DNA of 64,000 nucleotides from Gemmatimonadota bacterium (GCA_021324775.1 JAJPIM010000023.1:117176-181175), one strand, 5' to 3'. Positions 16,675 through 28,978 are shown, numbered from the stretch's first letter. Translations and numbers: made by a program. The notes: a model not told the origin generated them from the letters alone.

Positions 16675-17877
16675 ATGCATAACGCGGTCAACAATCCATT
16701 CTGGTATGGCGAATCGGTTGGCTCGCTCCTCGGCCGCGACGCCGATGTCGGTGTCGTGGTTGACGCCCTCACCAACGCCGGCCGCCTTCTTCTTATGGGG
16801 TGGCGCCATTTCGGCAAGACGTCGATCCTGCATGCTGCATGCGCCGAGGTGACGGCGCGGGGGGTCGCCGTCTTGCGGTACGACGCGGAAGCCTTCGAAT
16901 CCCTCGAAGCGCTCGCGCGGGAGATGGCCTCTGGCGCTACTCGAACGTTCGCCACGTCACTTGATCACGCCGGCGATATCGCCCGGCGGTTTTTCGCGTT
17001 GCTTGGTGCTGGCGCGTCGTACGATTTCACGAGCCAGCAGCTCACCATCGAGTTTGCGCTCACAGCGGCTCAACGCCAGCGGCCGATCACGGTCCTCACC
17101 GTGGTGCTCGATGGGATCGAGCAACTCGCGGCCACCCACGGCCGGCCCGCTGCCGTGGTCCTCGATGAGTTCCACGAGATCATTCTCGAAGGCGGGGATC
17201 GTGCAGCGCACGAACTCCGCGCCACGGTCGCGTCGCACCGCTACACCGGCTACGCATTTGCGAGTTCAAATCTCAGGTTGATGGACGAGCTTATGAACCG
17301 CGGATCCGCGCCCCTCCAGGGCCTCGCCGATGCTCGCGTACTCGGCGCCATTTCACGCCACGATTTCCGGCCGCTCATTCGTCGTGGCTTGGCGTCAGCC
17401 GGCGCACCAGACGGCGCATCGGCCGGCGCGCCGGCCGACGACGCTGGCATTGAGGAGATACTCGATCTGGCCGAGGATGTGCCGCGCAACGTCCAGTGGC
17501 TGTGCAGCGGTTGCTGGGATGATCTCCGGGCCGGCCGGACATCGTCTCTGACTACCACCGCCGCCGGTGCCGCGCTCGACCGGATCGTCGGTGAGCACTA
17601 TTCTCAGTACATGCTGGTATGGGCCAACCTCACCAGCGCGCAGCGGCGTACACTCAAAGCGATCGCGCACGAACCGTCCGCGGATTTCCGTCTCACGGAA
17701 GTCGCCGGCGCAGCGGGGCTGGCGCCGTCCACGATGCAACGCACCCTCGCCGCGCTCGAAGACCGCAGCCTCATTCGCTACGCGGCCTCGGACACCGGCA
17801 CCCAGCGCGGTGTGCAATGGCGGCTGAGCGATCCGTTCTTCGCACACTGGCTCGCGCGTGCGCAGGGGACGACATGA
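16675..17877 (+). CDS. AAA ATPase (archaeal-type NTPase) with C-terminal winged helix
   Basis: 400 aa. Walker A is GWRHFGKT (residues 42-49) and Walker B is AVVLDEFHE (near 160). A sensor-like SNLRLM follows. The architecture matches the ATPase_2/archaeal AAA family (PF01637): an Orc/Cdc6-like core, then a helical lid, then a winged helix (RLTEVAGAAGLAPSTMQRTLAALEDRSLIRY) near the C-terminus. Such proteins are poorly characterised; many lie near mobile or defence genes. The FAD monooxygenase begins 13 bases after its stop, so the two are probably co-transcribed. Confidence 0.8.
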   Translation: MHNAVNNPFWYGESVGSLLGRDADVGVVVDALTNAGRLLLMGWRHFGKTSILHAACAEVTARGVAVLRYDAEAFESLEALAREMASGATRTFATSLDHAGDIARRFFALLGAGASYDFTSQQLTIEFALTAAQRQRPITVLTVVLDGIEQLAATHGRPAAVVLDEFHEIILEGGDRAAHELRATVASHRYTGYAFASSNLRLMDELMNRGSAPLQGLADARVLGAISRHDFRPLIRRGLASAGAPDGASAGAPADDAGIEEILDLAEDVPRNVQWLCSGCWDDLRAGRTSSLTTTAAGAALDRIVGEHYSQYMLVWANLTSAQRRTLKAIAHEPSADFRLTEVAGAAGLAPSTMQRTLAALEDRSLIRYAASDTGTQRGVQWRLSDPFFAHWLARAQGTT

Positions 17878-17890
17878 TCCGGACTGGCGT

Positions 17891-19459
17891 GTGACGACAT
17901 CGCCGCGAGGCGATCCCCAGGTGCTCATCGCCGGCGCGGGGCCGACGGGCCTCGTGCTCGCGCTGCTCCTCGTGCGCATGGGAGTCCGAGTCCGCATCGT
18001 CGACCCCGCCGCCGAACCAGGGACGACCTCGCGAGCGCTCGCGGTGCAGGCACGCACGCTCGAGTTCTATCAGCAGCTCGGATTCGCCGACCTCGTCGTG
18101 GAACGCGGCCGCGCGTTCGATGCGGTCAACCTCTGGGTCGAGGGACGCAAGGCCGCGCATCTTGCGATTGGTGCTCTCGGCGGGGGCCTCAGCCCGTTCC
18201 CGTATCCGACGATATTCCCGCAGGACGAACACGAGCGGCTTCTGATCGAGCGCCTGTCAGCCGCCGGGGTCGAAGTCGAGCGCGGGACCGCCGTCTCGAG
18301 CTTCACGCACGCCGGCACGACGATGCGAGTGCAGTTGGCCCGGAACGGCGGGACGACCGAATCATGCGAGGTGATGTTCCTCGCGGGTTGCGATGGCGCT
18401 CACTCCCGGGTCCGGCAGGGACTCGGCGCCACGTTCCTCGGCGGCACCTATGAGCACCTGTTCTATGTCGCGGACGTCGAGGCGAGCGGCGCGGTCGTCG
18501 ACGCCGAGCTGCACGTCGCGCTCGACGATGCCGACTTTGTCGTACTCTTCCCAATGAAAGGTGCGGGACGCGTGCGGCTCGTCGGCGCGGTACGTCCGGA
18601 GGCGTCCGGGAACGAGTCCCTCACGTGGGCAGACGTGGGGAAAGATGCGATGACACGCCTCAATCTTACGGTCAGCCAGGTCAACTGGTTTTCGACGTAC
18701 CGTGTCCATCACCGTGTCGCCAACCAATTTCAGCGCGGCCAGGCGTTCCTGCTCGGCGACGCGGCACATGTTCACAGCCCGGTCGGCGGCCAGGGCATGA
18801 ACACCGGGATCGGCGACGCCATGAACCTCGCGTGGAAGCTCGCGGCGTTCATTCACGGCCAGGCCGATAACCGGATTCTCACGACCTATGAGCCCGAACG
18901 CATCGCGTTCGCGCGCCAGTTGGTGCACACGACCGACCGCGCGTTCACCTTCGTCACCGACAACGGCCCGCTCGCGCGCTGGGTGCGTCTGCGGCTCGTG
19001 CCGCGTATCCTTCCGCCGTTCTTTTCGTTCACCGCCGCGCGGCGGCTCATGTTCCGAACGGTCTCGCAGATTGGGATTCGATACCGGTCGAGCCGGCTGA
19101 GCGCTGGCCAGGCGGGACGCGTCCACGGCGGCGACCGGCTTCCGTGGGTACCGCCGGAGAAAGATGGACAGCCGGCCGCGAGTAACTTCGCCCCCTTGTC
19201 GTCACTGGCATGGCAGGTCCACGTCTACGGGGACGCGACACCTGGCCTGGCCGCCGCATGCGACGCGCGCGGTCTTCCGCTCCATACGTTCGCGTGGCGG
19301 CCAGCAGTGCGCACCGCCGGGCTCCAGCGAGGAGCCGCATACCTCGTTCGGCCGGATGGATACGTGGCCCTTGCCGATTCGGCGGCGAGTCCCATCACGC
19401 TGCACCACTTCCTCGATGATCGCGGTCTCCATCCGGGAGCGAGAGGGCAGGGGACCTGA
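17891..19459 (+). CDS. FAD-dependent aromatic-type monooxygenase (PHBH fold)
   Basis: About 522 aa. FAD-binding GAGPTGLVLALLLVRMGVRV, the second motif AGCDGAHSRVRQGLG, and the strongly conserved GDAAHVHSPVGGQGMNTGIG are all intact. The C-terminal ~150 residues form the thioredoxin-like extension of the phenol-hydroxylase/MhpA/PCP-monooxygenase group (AYLVRPDGYVALADSAAS). It hydroxylates an aromatic or polyketide-like substrate using NAD(P)H and O2; the substrate is unknown. I choose GTG 17891 over the upstream ATG at 17858, which lies inside the preceding gene. Confidence 0.88.
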   Translation: MTTSPRGDPQVLIAGAGPTGLVLALLLVRMGVRVRIVDPAAEPGTTSRALAVQARTLEFYQQLGFADLVVERGRAFDAVNLWVEGRKAAHLAIGALGGGLSPFPYPTIFPQDEHERLLIERLSAAGVEVERGTAVSSFTHAGTTMRVQLARNGGTTESCEVMFLAGCDGAHSRVRQGLGATFLGGTYEHLFYVADVEASGAVVDAELHVALDDADFVVLFPMKGAGRVRLVGAVRPEASGNESLTWADVGKDAMTRLNLTVSQVNWFSTYRVHHRVANQFQRGQAFLLGDAAHVHSPVGGQGMNTGIGDAMNLAWKLAAFIHGQADNRILTTYEPERIAFARQLVHTTDRAFTFVTDNGPLARWVRLRLVPRILPPFFSFTAARRLMFRTVSQIGIRYRSSRLSAGQAGRVHGGDRLPWVPPEKDGQPAASNFAPLSSLAWQVHVYGDATPGLAAACDARGLPLHTFAWRPAVRTAGLQRGAAYLVRPDGYVALADSAASPITLHHFLDDRGLHPGARGQGT

Positions 19460-19714
19460 TCTGAGCGCCCGCTGTTGGAGGATGGTGGCGGTACCAGTGC
19501 CCAGATTCCGTGATGGCGTCTGGCCGGCACGACACGACTCATGCACATTGGAACTCACCAATGTCCGGTCGCCGGGTCCTGAACGGCCCATTGCCGGCGG
19601 CGATGAGCGGCACGCTCGCCGGAGCGCCTTGATGGATGCCGGGCGGCAATACATGGAAATGGACACGACAGTGACCACGGCACACCGACGTCGCGCGGGC
19701 CCGGAGCGCACGGC
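19460..19714 (+). other. Intergenic region, nothing recognised
   Basis: About 255 bases between the monooxygenase and the kinase. Overlapping ORFs here read as shadows on both strands. It presumably contains the kinase promoter. Confidence 0.3.
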
Positions 19715-22603
<2,889 letters not shown>

Positions 22604-24819
22604 CGCATACGCCACTCCTGCCAACCCGCAGCAGATGTTAGCGATGGCGTCCGACGCGTGCTCCCAGGTGCTCCAGGCCGCGCGGTCGGCCAGGTCATCG
22701 AACGCTGTGTCGCCGGTGAGGCGCGCTGCCAGCGTCCAAAGGTGCACGAGCCCCGCGGATCCGTTGCACCAGCCGGCCAGAAGTGTCCGGTACTCCGGTA
22801 CGCGCGGATCGAGCGTGTGTGGCCACCGCAGCCCGCGGCCCCACGGCTGAGCGTACGACGCGATCTCTCGGAGTCGCGGGACCATGTCCGCGGATGCCGG
22901 CCGCCCCGTGACCGCGGACCAGCGGAGCGCCGCGTATAGCACGCCGGTCCAGCCGTGCGCGGCGCCCATCGCGGAGAAACCTGGCACATCGCGCATCGCT
23001 GGCAGTGACACGATGGCGTTCTCGATTTCTTCCAACGCGGCCGTGCCGTGCTGGGCCAGCCGTTGTCGCGGGATTTCGTGGATTGGCGCCAACGCCTCGA
23101 GCAGCAGCGCGCTCGCGATCAGCACACCGCTATGGCCGAGCATCAGGTCGAGGTTCACACGATGAGCCGGAACAGGTGACGCGGCGATGAACGCGTCGAC
23201 GGAATTGGCCAGCGACTGACGATCGCCTGCGGCGTTGGCGATCAGCGCGCGAACGCAGTGGATACCCGCGATCGTGTGGTACGGCGTACTGGCGGAATGG
23301 ACCGCGGACGTGAGCCCGCGTGCCACATCGGCGAAGGCATCTGGTGCGTCACCCGCCGCCATCGCGCGCGACGCCCACAGGTCTGCGAGGGCGAGCATCT
23401 CCGGATCGCCGCGGACGAGCGCGAGACGGTAGAGCGCATACGCGAGTCCCGCGGCGCCGTGCATCACCGAGGCCGCCGGCGCGTGTGGCATGGCTGGCAG
23501 CGCGTCGGTGTGCCCGTATCCCGCTCGCGTGAGAAAAGTGCCGAGCAACATGCGCTGCGCGTCGTCGGGCGTGTATTGCAGGTGTTGATGCACGTTCTCG
23601 TGCGCCGGCGGCCTCCCATCGCCATTGCCACTCGCCGCGACCGTCAGGATCTGCCGCAGGCTGGCCGCGAACGCGGCAATCGACGAATATCGGCCAGCGG
23701 GCGTCTTGCTCAACGCTCTCGCGAGAGCCGCCTCGGCCTCCGGCCATGGCTCGATGCCACGGGCGGCGAACGACAGCATGGCGCCATCACAGATCGCCGA
23801 GAGAAACGCATCTCGATCGAGCTGGAAATCCTGGTAGTGATCGCCTGTGAACAGCAGATAGAGCAATGCACCGAGTGCGAACTGCTCTCCCGCCTCGGAT
23901 GCGGGCGGGGGTGTGACCCCGTCGAGCAGCGCACGGGCCAGCTCCGGCTCGTAGTAGAACGGCACGCCCGCGCGAGGGACGCTGGCGTCCTCCGCACCGA
24001 TGCGTATCGCGAGGGCGAAATCGAGCAACGTGATACGGTTGTCGCGATCGACGAGGATGTTTCGCGGATGGATGTCGCCGTGCACGACCCCGCGCTCGTG
24101 CAGGCGGGCATAGACATCGAGCACGCGGATCCCGAGTTCGAGTAGCGCGGTGCGGCGCTGCCCGGCCGGAAGTGCTCGGCACTCCGCAGCCGGTACATCG
24201 ATGGCGGAGCCCGTGCACCAATCCAGAACGAGGTATGGGGACTCGCCGATCGTCCCACGTCGTCGCAGCCGCGGACCGACGGCCCCATCGAGCTGCGCCA
24301 GCACAGCCGCCTCGTGATCGAACCATCGCGCGAAGCTGGACTCGGGCGGACAGCGTGACGCCTTGAGCGCATACCATCCACCGGCGTCGTCCCTGACCTG
24401 ATACACCTCCGTGTCATCGAGCGTGTACACCGGGCGCACGATATTCCAGTCATCGACGCGGGTGCCGGGCGCGAGCCGGGGCTCAGCGCTGCCGTCCGCC
24501 GGATCGTCCTCGGACACGAGAAGCCGGTCATCGACGAGCCGCGTGATGAGTGGCCACGCGTCGGTGAGTACCGACTCGGGGTCGGTACCCGCAGTGCGGC
24601 TGTACTCGATCACCGCATCCGCGACGGTGCGTGGCGTGCGGAAGCACGAGAGCAGTGCCGCGGTGGAGGCATCGACGACGCGCGAAGGGTCGCGCGCACG
24701 GGCTCGCGTGAGGACGAAATCTGTTGCCGAGTGGGTGAACAGAGCACGTGTCGCGGCGGGAAGCGCCTCGACGGACATCAACTCGACACCGGGCGGAAGG
24801 ACAAGACGTCCCGCGAGGA

Positions 24820-26016
24820 TCACGTCGCCCCCGAGCGCCACACCGTGTCGGCGGGAATCCAGGTTTTGGGGTCGATCCGCAACGCGGCCGCGCGGCGGAG
24901 GGCGAAGCGTACTGGGTCGGCCTGGTCCGGCGCGTGGGGGCCGGTCGTGCGTCCTGCAATGAGTGCGGCTGCGAGCTGCGTGGTGAGCCAACTGCGCCAA
25001 CTCTCGCTGGCTGCGCCACCGATGACCCCCGCGTGCGCCGGAGGGTCGGCAGCCCACGAGATCATGCCATCCGGAGTGATCCCGGCGGTGAACGGAACCC
25101 CGTGCGCGGGTGCTCCGGCCAGCGCGTCAGTCAGCGCCGCGGCGGCCGCGTAGAGGTGGTCGCGGTGGCGGAAGTAGATGACCAGCTTGTCCGGGCGGAG
25201 CAGACCGTAGGGTCCCGCCCCAGCCTTGAACGCGAGCGCCTGGTGCGCGGTGGCGGCGGCGACGGTTGCCGCAAACGCCTCCGGGATCGCAGCGGGAGCG
25301 GGGCTCACATAGAGTTTGCACGTCCCGCGAGTGCCATCGGCCGATTCCCAGCGCTCCGCCGCGGACCAGCAGAGCCACTCGCCGTCGGCGCCTGTTGCCG
25401 TGCACGTCCAAACGCGATCGAGGGCGGTTGCGACGGCGGGCGTCGCGAGCCCCAGCCGCGTGAGGTCAGTCGCCGGCACCGCGGGCGCCGCATTGGCCGG
25501 GCTGAGGGGAAGGCTGTTGAATCGGTACAGGCGTCCGGCGAGGACGGCGACGTCATCGATCGGGAGGGCCGAGGCGTGACGAAGAGCGGCGATCGAGAGC
25601 TGAGCGATGTGACCGTGCGGCGGGGAGTCGTCGGCGCCCCCGTCGTATTCGTCGAGGCCCATGGCGCTGATCGCGTCTGGTCCCGACCGGAACACGCCGG
25701 CCGATTCGATCTCGAGGACGCCGTCGAGAACGAGGCCCGTGATCGTGTGCCAGGCATCTGGCCCCAGGAGCCGCCGCGCGTACGCCGGAATCGGACCCGG
25801 AGTCCGGAGAGTCAGGAGAAGGAGCGCACTTTCGCGATCGGCAGCCTTGGCGGTCGCGGCGGCGGCGTGCCGGCCAACAGGAAGGATGACCCCGTAGAAC
25901 GAGGGATCGCGCGTCAGGCTCGCGAGGCGTAGTTGCAATCCGGGCTCGAGCCGGTCGAACACGACCAGCTCGAGCGCCGGGTTGAATCGATACGTCGCCG
26001 ATTCCAGAGTCGGCAT
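24820..26016 (-). CDS. HopA1-like protein, candidate lanthipeptide lyase partner
   Basis: 398 aa, starting at ATG 26016 (MPTLESATYRFNPALELVVF). The C-terminal half has the pattern I associate with the T3SS-effector HopA1 family: KLYVSPAP (~234), LAFKAGAGPYGLLRPDKLVI (261-280), GVPFTAGITPDGMISWAADP (306-325) and ESWRSW. HopA1-like proteins (LxmY) act with a kinase in class V lanthipeptide formation, where they are assigned the phosphate-elimination step. The N-terminal half (LLLTLRTPGPIPAYARRLLG, VLEIESAGVF) is unassigned. It overlaps the synthetase by 4 bases and lies 118 bases after the candidate precursor. The family call is from memory of sequence patterns and needs a profile search. Confidence 0.55.
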   Translation of the reverse strand: MPTLESATYRFNPALELVVFDRLEPGLQLRLASLTRDPSFYGVILPVGRHAAAATAKAADRESALLLLTLRTPGPIPAYARRLLGPDAWHTITGLVLDGVLEIESAGVFRSGPDAISAMGLDEYDGGADDSPPHGHIAQLSIAALRHASALPIDDVAVLAGRLYRFNSLPLSPANAAPAVPATDLTRLGLATPAVATALDRVWTCTATGADGEWLCWSAAERWESADGTRGTCKLYVSPAPAAIPEAFAATVAAATAHQALAFKAGAGPYGLLRPDKLVIYFRHRDHLYAAAAALTDALAGAPAHGVPFTAGITPDGMISWAADPPAHAGVIGGAASESWRSWLTTQLAAALIAGRTTGPHAPDQADPVRFALRRAAALRIDPKTWIPADTVWRSGAT

Positions 26017-26134
26017 GCGCGCGGAGGGGTGAGGGGGTTCCCGGACCGCGGGCGAGACCCCGCTGCACGCGTGCCGCCGGTGCTACGCCCGGGATTCCTT
26101 GATCGCGGCCGCCCGGATTTGTGGGGGACGAGCT

Positions 26135-26488
26135 TTACGCGGTGACCAGCTCCTCGTCGTTGGCCGGCTCGGCGGCGACGGCGTCCCGGAGTTGCTGAAG
26201 AACGAAATCCAGTTCCGCCTTCTTGGGTTGCGACTTGCCCGGCTGCGCCATGCACGTGTGCACAATGCACTCGGAGGGCACGTTCGGGCTGCACGTCGAT
26301 CCGCCCTTGCGGCAGTCCGTGACGTTCGCGCACGTGTTTCCGCCCTTGCGGCAGTCAGTGACGTCCGGAACGCACGTGTGTCCCCCCTGACGGCATTCGC
26401 TGACGGCGGGCGACTGTTTGCCGACGATCGCGCCGTCCGGAGAATCCATCGTCACGCGAATTACCAGCTCGCTGATCTGGAACGGCAT
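26135..26488 (-). CDS. Candidate lanthipeptide precursor with repeated Cys/Thr core
   Basis: 117 aa. The start is fixed by a strong ribosome binding site (GAGGAG, 7 bases before ATG 26488), so the 64 extra upstream codons of the track ORF are not used. N-terminus MPFQISELVIRVTMDSPDG could be a leader. Residues 30-79 hold eight Cys in a repeated module: SECRQGGHTC, TDCRKGGNTC, TDCRKGGSTC, SECIVHTC. Every Cys is 1-2 residues from a Ser/Thr. The C-terminal ~28 residues (KKAELDFVLQQLRDAVAAEP) form an amphipathic helix resembling a class III leader but on the wrong side. It is the first gene of a probable three-gene operon. The role is inferred from context; no homologue is recognised. A Cys-rich metal-binding protein is the alternative. 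Confidence 0.6.
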   Translation of the reverse strand: MPFQISELVIRVTMDSPDGAIVGKQSPAVSECRQGGHTCVPDVTDCRKGGNTCANVTDCRKGGSTCSPNVPSECIVHTCMAQPGKSQPKKAELDFVLQQLRDAVAAEPANDEELVTA

Positions 26489-26739
26489 ACGGCGCTCCTC
26501 GATTGTGGGTGTCCGCGTCAGTGCGTCAGGAGACCGACTGGTGGCCGGCGGCGGGGCTCGAATATCCACCGGGACCGGAGTGCCCGCAACCAGAGCCCCG
26601 CGAATTGGCACGTCAGTACCAGAAAATTGCAATCTGCCCCTTGCGCACAAACACGATTGGCCCCTTTTTGTGTCGCTCATGTGATGCGCGTCACAGTTCG
26701 GAACGGTGCGTTTGAGGGGCGCATCGCCGGCGTATCAAA

Positions 26740-26758
26740 AGGTGTAAGTGATACACCT
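26740..26758. promoter_or_regulatory. Perfect 19-bp operator-like palindrome
   Basis: AGGTGTA-AGTGA-TACACCT, two exact 7-base arms, sits in the divergent region between the candidate precursor gene (starts at 26488, minus) and the riboswitch-controlled gene (plus). The size and symmetry fit a dimeric repressor or activator site; the partner is unknown. The rest of 26489-27065 contains no gene. Confidence 0.5.
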
Positions 26759-27065
26759 GTAATAGGTTCGCTGCGGCGGCCAGCGGCGGGCGGCCGCTCG
26801 GGAGGACCGTTCGGCAGAGCGATTCTCACGGTCGGCGGCGATGGAAAGGCCAGCTTGTCTGGAAGGACATACCGATCGGCGTCGGTGGCTAGAAAATTAG
26901 GTCTGGCGCACTCAGGCATATCGGTATACGTTAGGCGCGTCGAAGCCAGGTAATTAAGCGTTGCCTGTGATCTCCGCAGTGGTAAGGCGCTTCGGCACGC
27001 AGTACCGGATCGGTCTACACAGAGGTAGGCCGACGCTTTAGGGATTCCGGCGAGATCGCGCGCCC

Positions 27066-27172
27066 TTCGGGGCTGCGACAAAGGCAAAACCGGCGAAAGC
27101 CGGCGACGCAAAGCTACGAGGCTGTCGTCTGCGGACCCTCACCGCGCAGACCATGCTAGTCGGGCCGCCGAA
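27066..27172 (+). promoter_or_regulatory. Cyclic di-GMP-I (GEMM) riboswitch
   Basis: The conserved GEMM-I core is present in order: AAAGGCAAAACC, the GAAA-tetraloop hairpin CCGGC-GAAA-GCCGG, GACGCAAAGCTACGAGGC, a variable hairpin GTCTGCG...CGCAGAC, and ATGCTAGTCGGGC. The flanks TTCGGGGCTGCGAC (27066) and GTCGGGCCGCCGAA (27159) pair as the outer P1 stem. It lies in the 5' leader of the beta-helix lipoprotein, 10 bases before its GGGGAGAG ribosome binding site, so translational or early transcriptional control by c-di-GMP is likely. ON or OFF behaviour cannot be told. Confidence 0.8.
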
Positions 27173-27196
27173 CAGACGTTCGAGGGGAGAGATCTC

Positions 27197-28978
27197 ATGT
27201 CGCAGTCGCACCGGTCATCCCGGACGGCCCGGCCGTGCGCCACGTTTGTGGCCCGCGCCGCGGCCAGTACCGGATCGGCGGCCGTCCTTGCCGCCACCTT
27301 TTTGCTGGTCACGGCCTGTGGTGAATCGACCGCACCAGTCAGTGCGGCTCGCCCGATCGCTGGCGCTACCTCCGGCCTGATTCGCGTCGCCGCCAAAGGC
27401 CTCGCGACCGCCGCGGGGACAGCGCGCGATCCGATGACGCTCGAACAAGCCGTGGCGGTCGCACCTGCCGGTGCGACCATCGAGCTGAGCGCCGGCACCT
27501 ATGTCACGGGTGGCCTGGTGATCACGCGGCCGGTCACGATCCGCGCGGCGTCCGGCGCGAAGGTGATCTTGCGCGGGAGCACCGATATCGCGCCCGGCAT
27601 GTGGCAGGCGATGGGCAGTACCTGGCGCACGCCGTGGTCCGCTACCGGCGTCCCCGCCGCTGCCGTCGCCCCCGGTGGTGGAGAGAAAGCCGCCGGCGCC
27701 ACGACGACAATGGCGACGCCGCGGACGACCCCCGAGGTCGCGGAACAGGTCAAGGCCGAACACGACCTCCTCGTCGAGGCGATGGGTGGCGCTGCCGAGT
27801 ACGCGGCGCACCAGCACATGGCGTTCGTCGACGGCCGCGCTCTCCGGCGTGTCACGAACCTCGGCGACGTCAAACCGGGCACGTTCTACGTCGACGCCGA
27901 GTCCAAGTTCCTCTACATCGGCGAGAACCCGGGCGGCCACGAAGTCGCGCTCTCCGCGCAGGCCGTCGGCATGCTCCTCACCACCGGCAACACCCGCATC
28001 ACCGGCCTCACGCTCGAGCACTTCTCGCAGGTCGGTCTGCGCATCCAGGGCGCCTACACCCAGGTCGATCACAACACACTGGAATACAATGGCCTGGACG
28101 GGCTGATGATCAACGCCGCGTCCAACGCCCTCGTCCAGGACAACGCGGTGAAGTGGAACGGACAGGCTGGCATCGTGGGGAACGCCGCCAACGCCGTCAC
28201 CGTGGAAGACAACAACATCAGCAACAACAACACCGGCAACTACGACGCGAGCGAGTACGCGGCCGGCATCAAAGTCACGCAGATGACGAACTTCGTCTTT
28301 CGCGGCAATTGGGTTGCTGACAACAAGTCCAACGCCGTGTGGATCGATGTCAGCTCCACCAACTCGACGGTCGTCGGCAACCAGGTGCTGCGCAGCGCGT
28401 CCTACGGGATCTACATCGAGCAGGGCAACGGGATCATCATCGCCGCCAACATCGTGCACGACAACACGGATGGCATCGGCGTCCACTTCACGGAGAACGC
28501 CAGCGTCTACAACAACACCGTCACCAACAACGGCCTCGATCTCGACATCAGCGCGTGGGACGTGCAGGCGAACACCATCGAGAACGCCAAGATCGTCAAC
28601 AATCTGATCTGGAACGGCAGTACGAGTCTTCTGGTGAACCTGTACCGGGCTGCCGGCTGCAACAGCACGGCTTACAGTGAGGTCGACTACAACGGCTACT
28701 ATCGGCCGTCGGGCTCCGCCGCCAAGAACGCCGTGAACTGGTGCAACGACTTCTTCACGACCATCGGCGCATTCCACTCGAAGACGGGCTACGAAGCCCA
28801 CGGCCTCGAGATCGACGGCGGGGGCGATCCGTTCTTCGTCGCGATCTGGTCCGAGAATTACCACCTCCACTCGGGTAGCCCGGCCATCAACAGAGGCCAG
28901 CCGCTTCCCACCAACATTGCGGCCGCCCTGGGCTGGCGCGCCGGCATCCCCGTCAGCATGGGGGCTGTGCAGGATTAG
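27197..28978 (+). CDS. Right-handed parallel beta-helix lipoprotein
   Basis: 593 aa. The export signal has a lipobox (FLLVTACGES), so it is likely a lipid-anchored surface or periplasmic protein. The body is a parallel beta-helix (pectate-lyase/NosD-like): repeated N-rich turns such as VDHNTLEYNGLDGLMINAAS, VEDNNISNNNTGNYDAS and NNTVTNNGLDLDISAW. An Ala/Thr/Gly-rich linker near residues 150-180 (AAAVAPGGGEKAAGATTT) splits the N-terminal strands. No lyase catalytic triad is assignable. The strong GGGGAGAG site supports ATG 27197. Control by the c-di-GMP riboswitch suggests an adhesion or matrix-polysaccharide role, which is inference. Confidence 0.88.
   Translation: MSQSHRSSRTARPCATFVARAAASTGSAAVLAATFLLVTACGESTAPVSAARPIAGATSGLIRVAAKGLATAAGTARDPMTLEQAVAVAPAGATIELSAGTYVTGGLVITRPVTIRAASGAKVILRGSTDIAPGMWQAMGSTWRTPWSATGVPAAAVAPGGGEKAAGATTTMATPRTTPEVAEQVKAEHDLLVEAMGGAAEYAAHQHMAFVDGRALRRVTNLGDVKPGTFYVDAESKFLYIGENPGGHEVALSAQAVGMLLTTGNTRITGLTLEHFSQVGLRIQGAYTQVDHNTLEYNGLDGLMINAASNALVQDNAVKWNGQAGIVGNAANAVTVEDNNISNNNTGNYDASEYAAGIKVTQMTNFVFRGNWVADNKSNAVWIDVSSTNSTVVGNQVLRSASYGIYIEQGNGIIIAANIVHDNTDGIGVHFTENASVYNNTVTNNGLDLDISAWDVQANTIENAKIVNNLIWNGSTSLLVNLYRAAGCNSTAYSEVDYNGYYRPSGSAAKNAVNWCNDFFTTIGAFHSKTGYEAHGLEIDGGGDPFFVAIWSENYHLHSGSPAINRGQPLPTNIAAALGWRAGIPVSMGAVQD

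Noticed and set aside
16107-16955. 282-aa minus ORF across the DJ-1/ATPase gap
   Set aside because: Overlaps two real genes, has no domain, and its centre is an AT-rich regulatory region.
22604-25057. Starting the synthetase at 25057
   Set aside because: The first 78 residues would lie fully inside the upstream gene and are Arg/His/Pro-rich; the GTGA overlap at 24823 gives a natural start.
26135-26488. Reading the Cys-repeat peptide as a metallothionein or zinc-ribbon protein
   Set aside because: Possible but less likely: Cys pairs are 6 apart with Thr/Ser next to each, and it heads an operon with a LanC-type synthetase.
27066-27172. Other riboswitch classes (TPP, cobalamin, glycine) for the leader element
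   Set aside because: The GCAAA-GAAA tetraloop-GACGCAAAGC order is specific to GEMM-I; no cobalamin-box or THI-box pattern.
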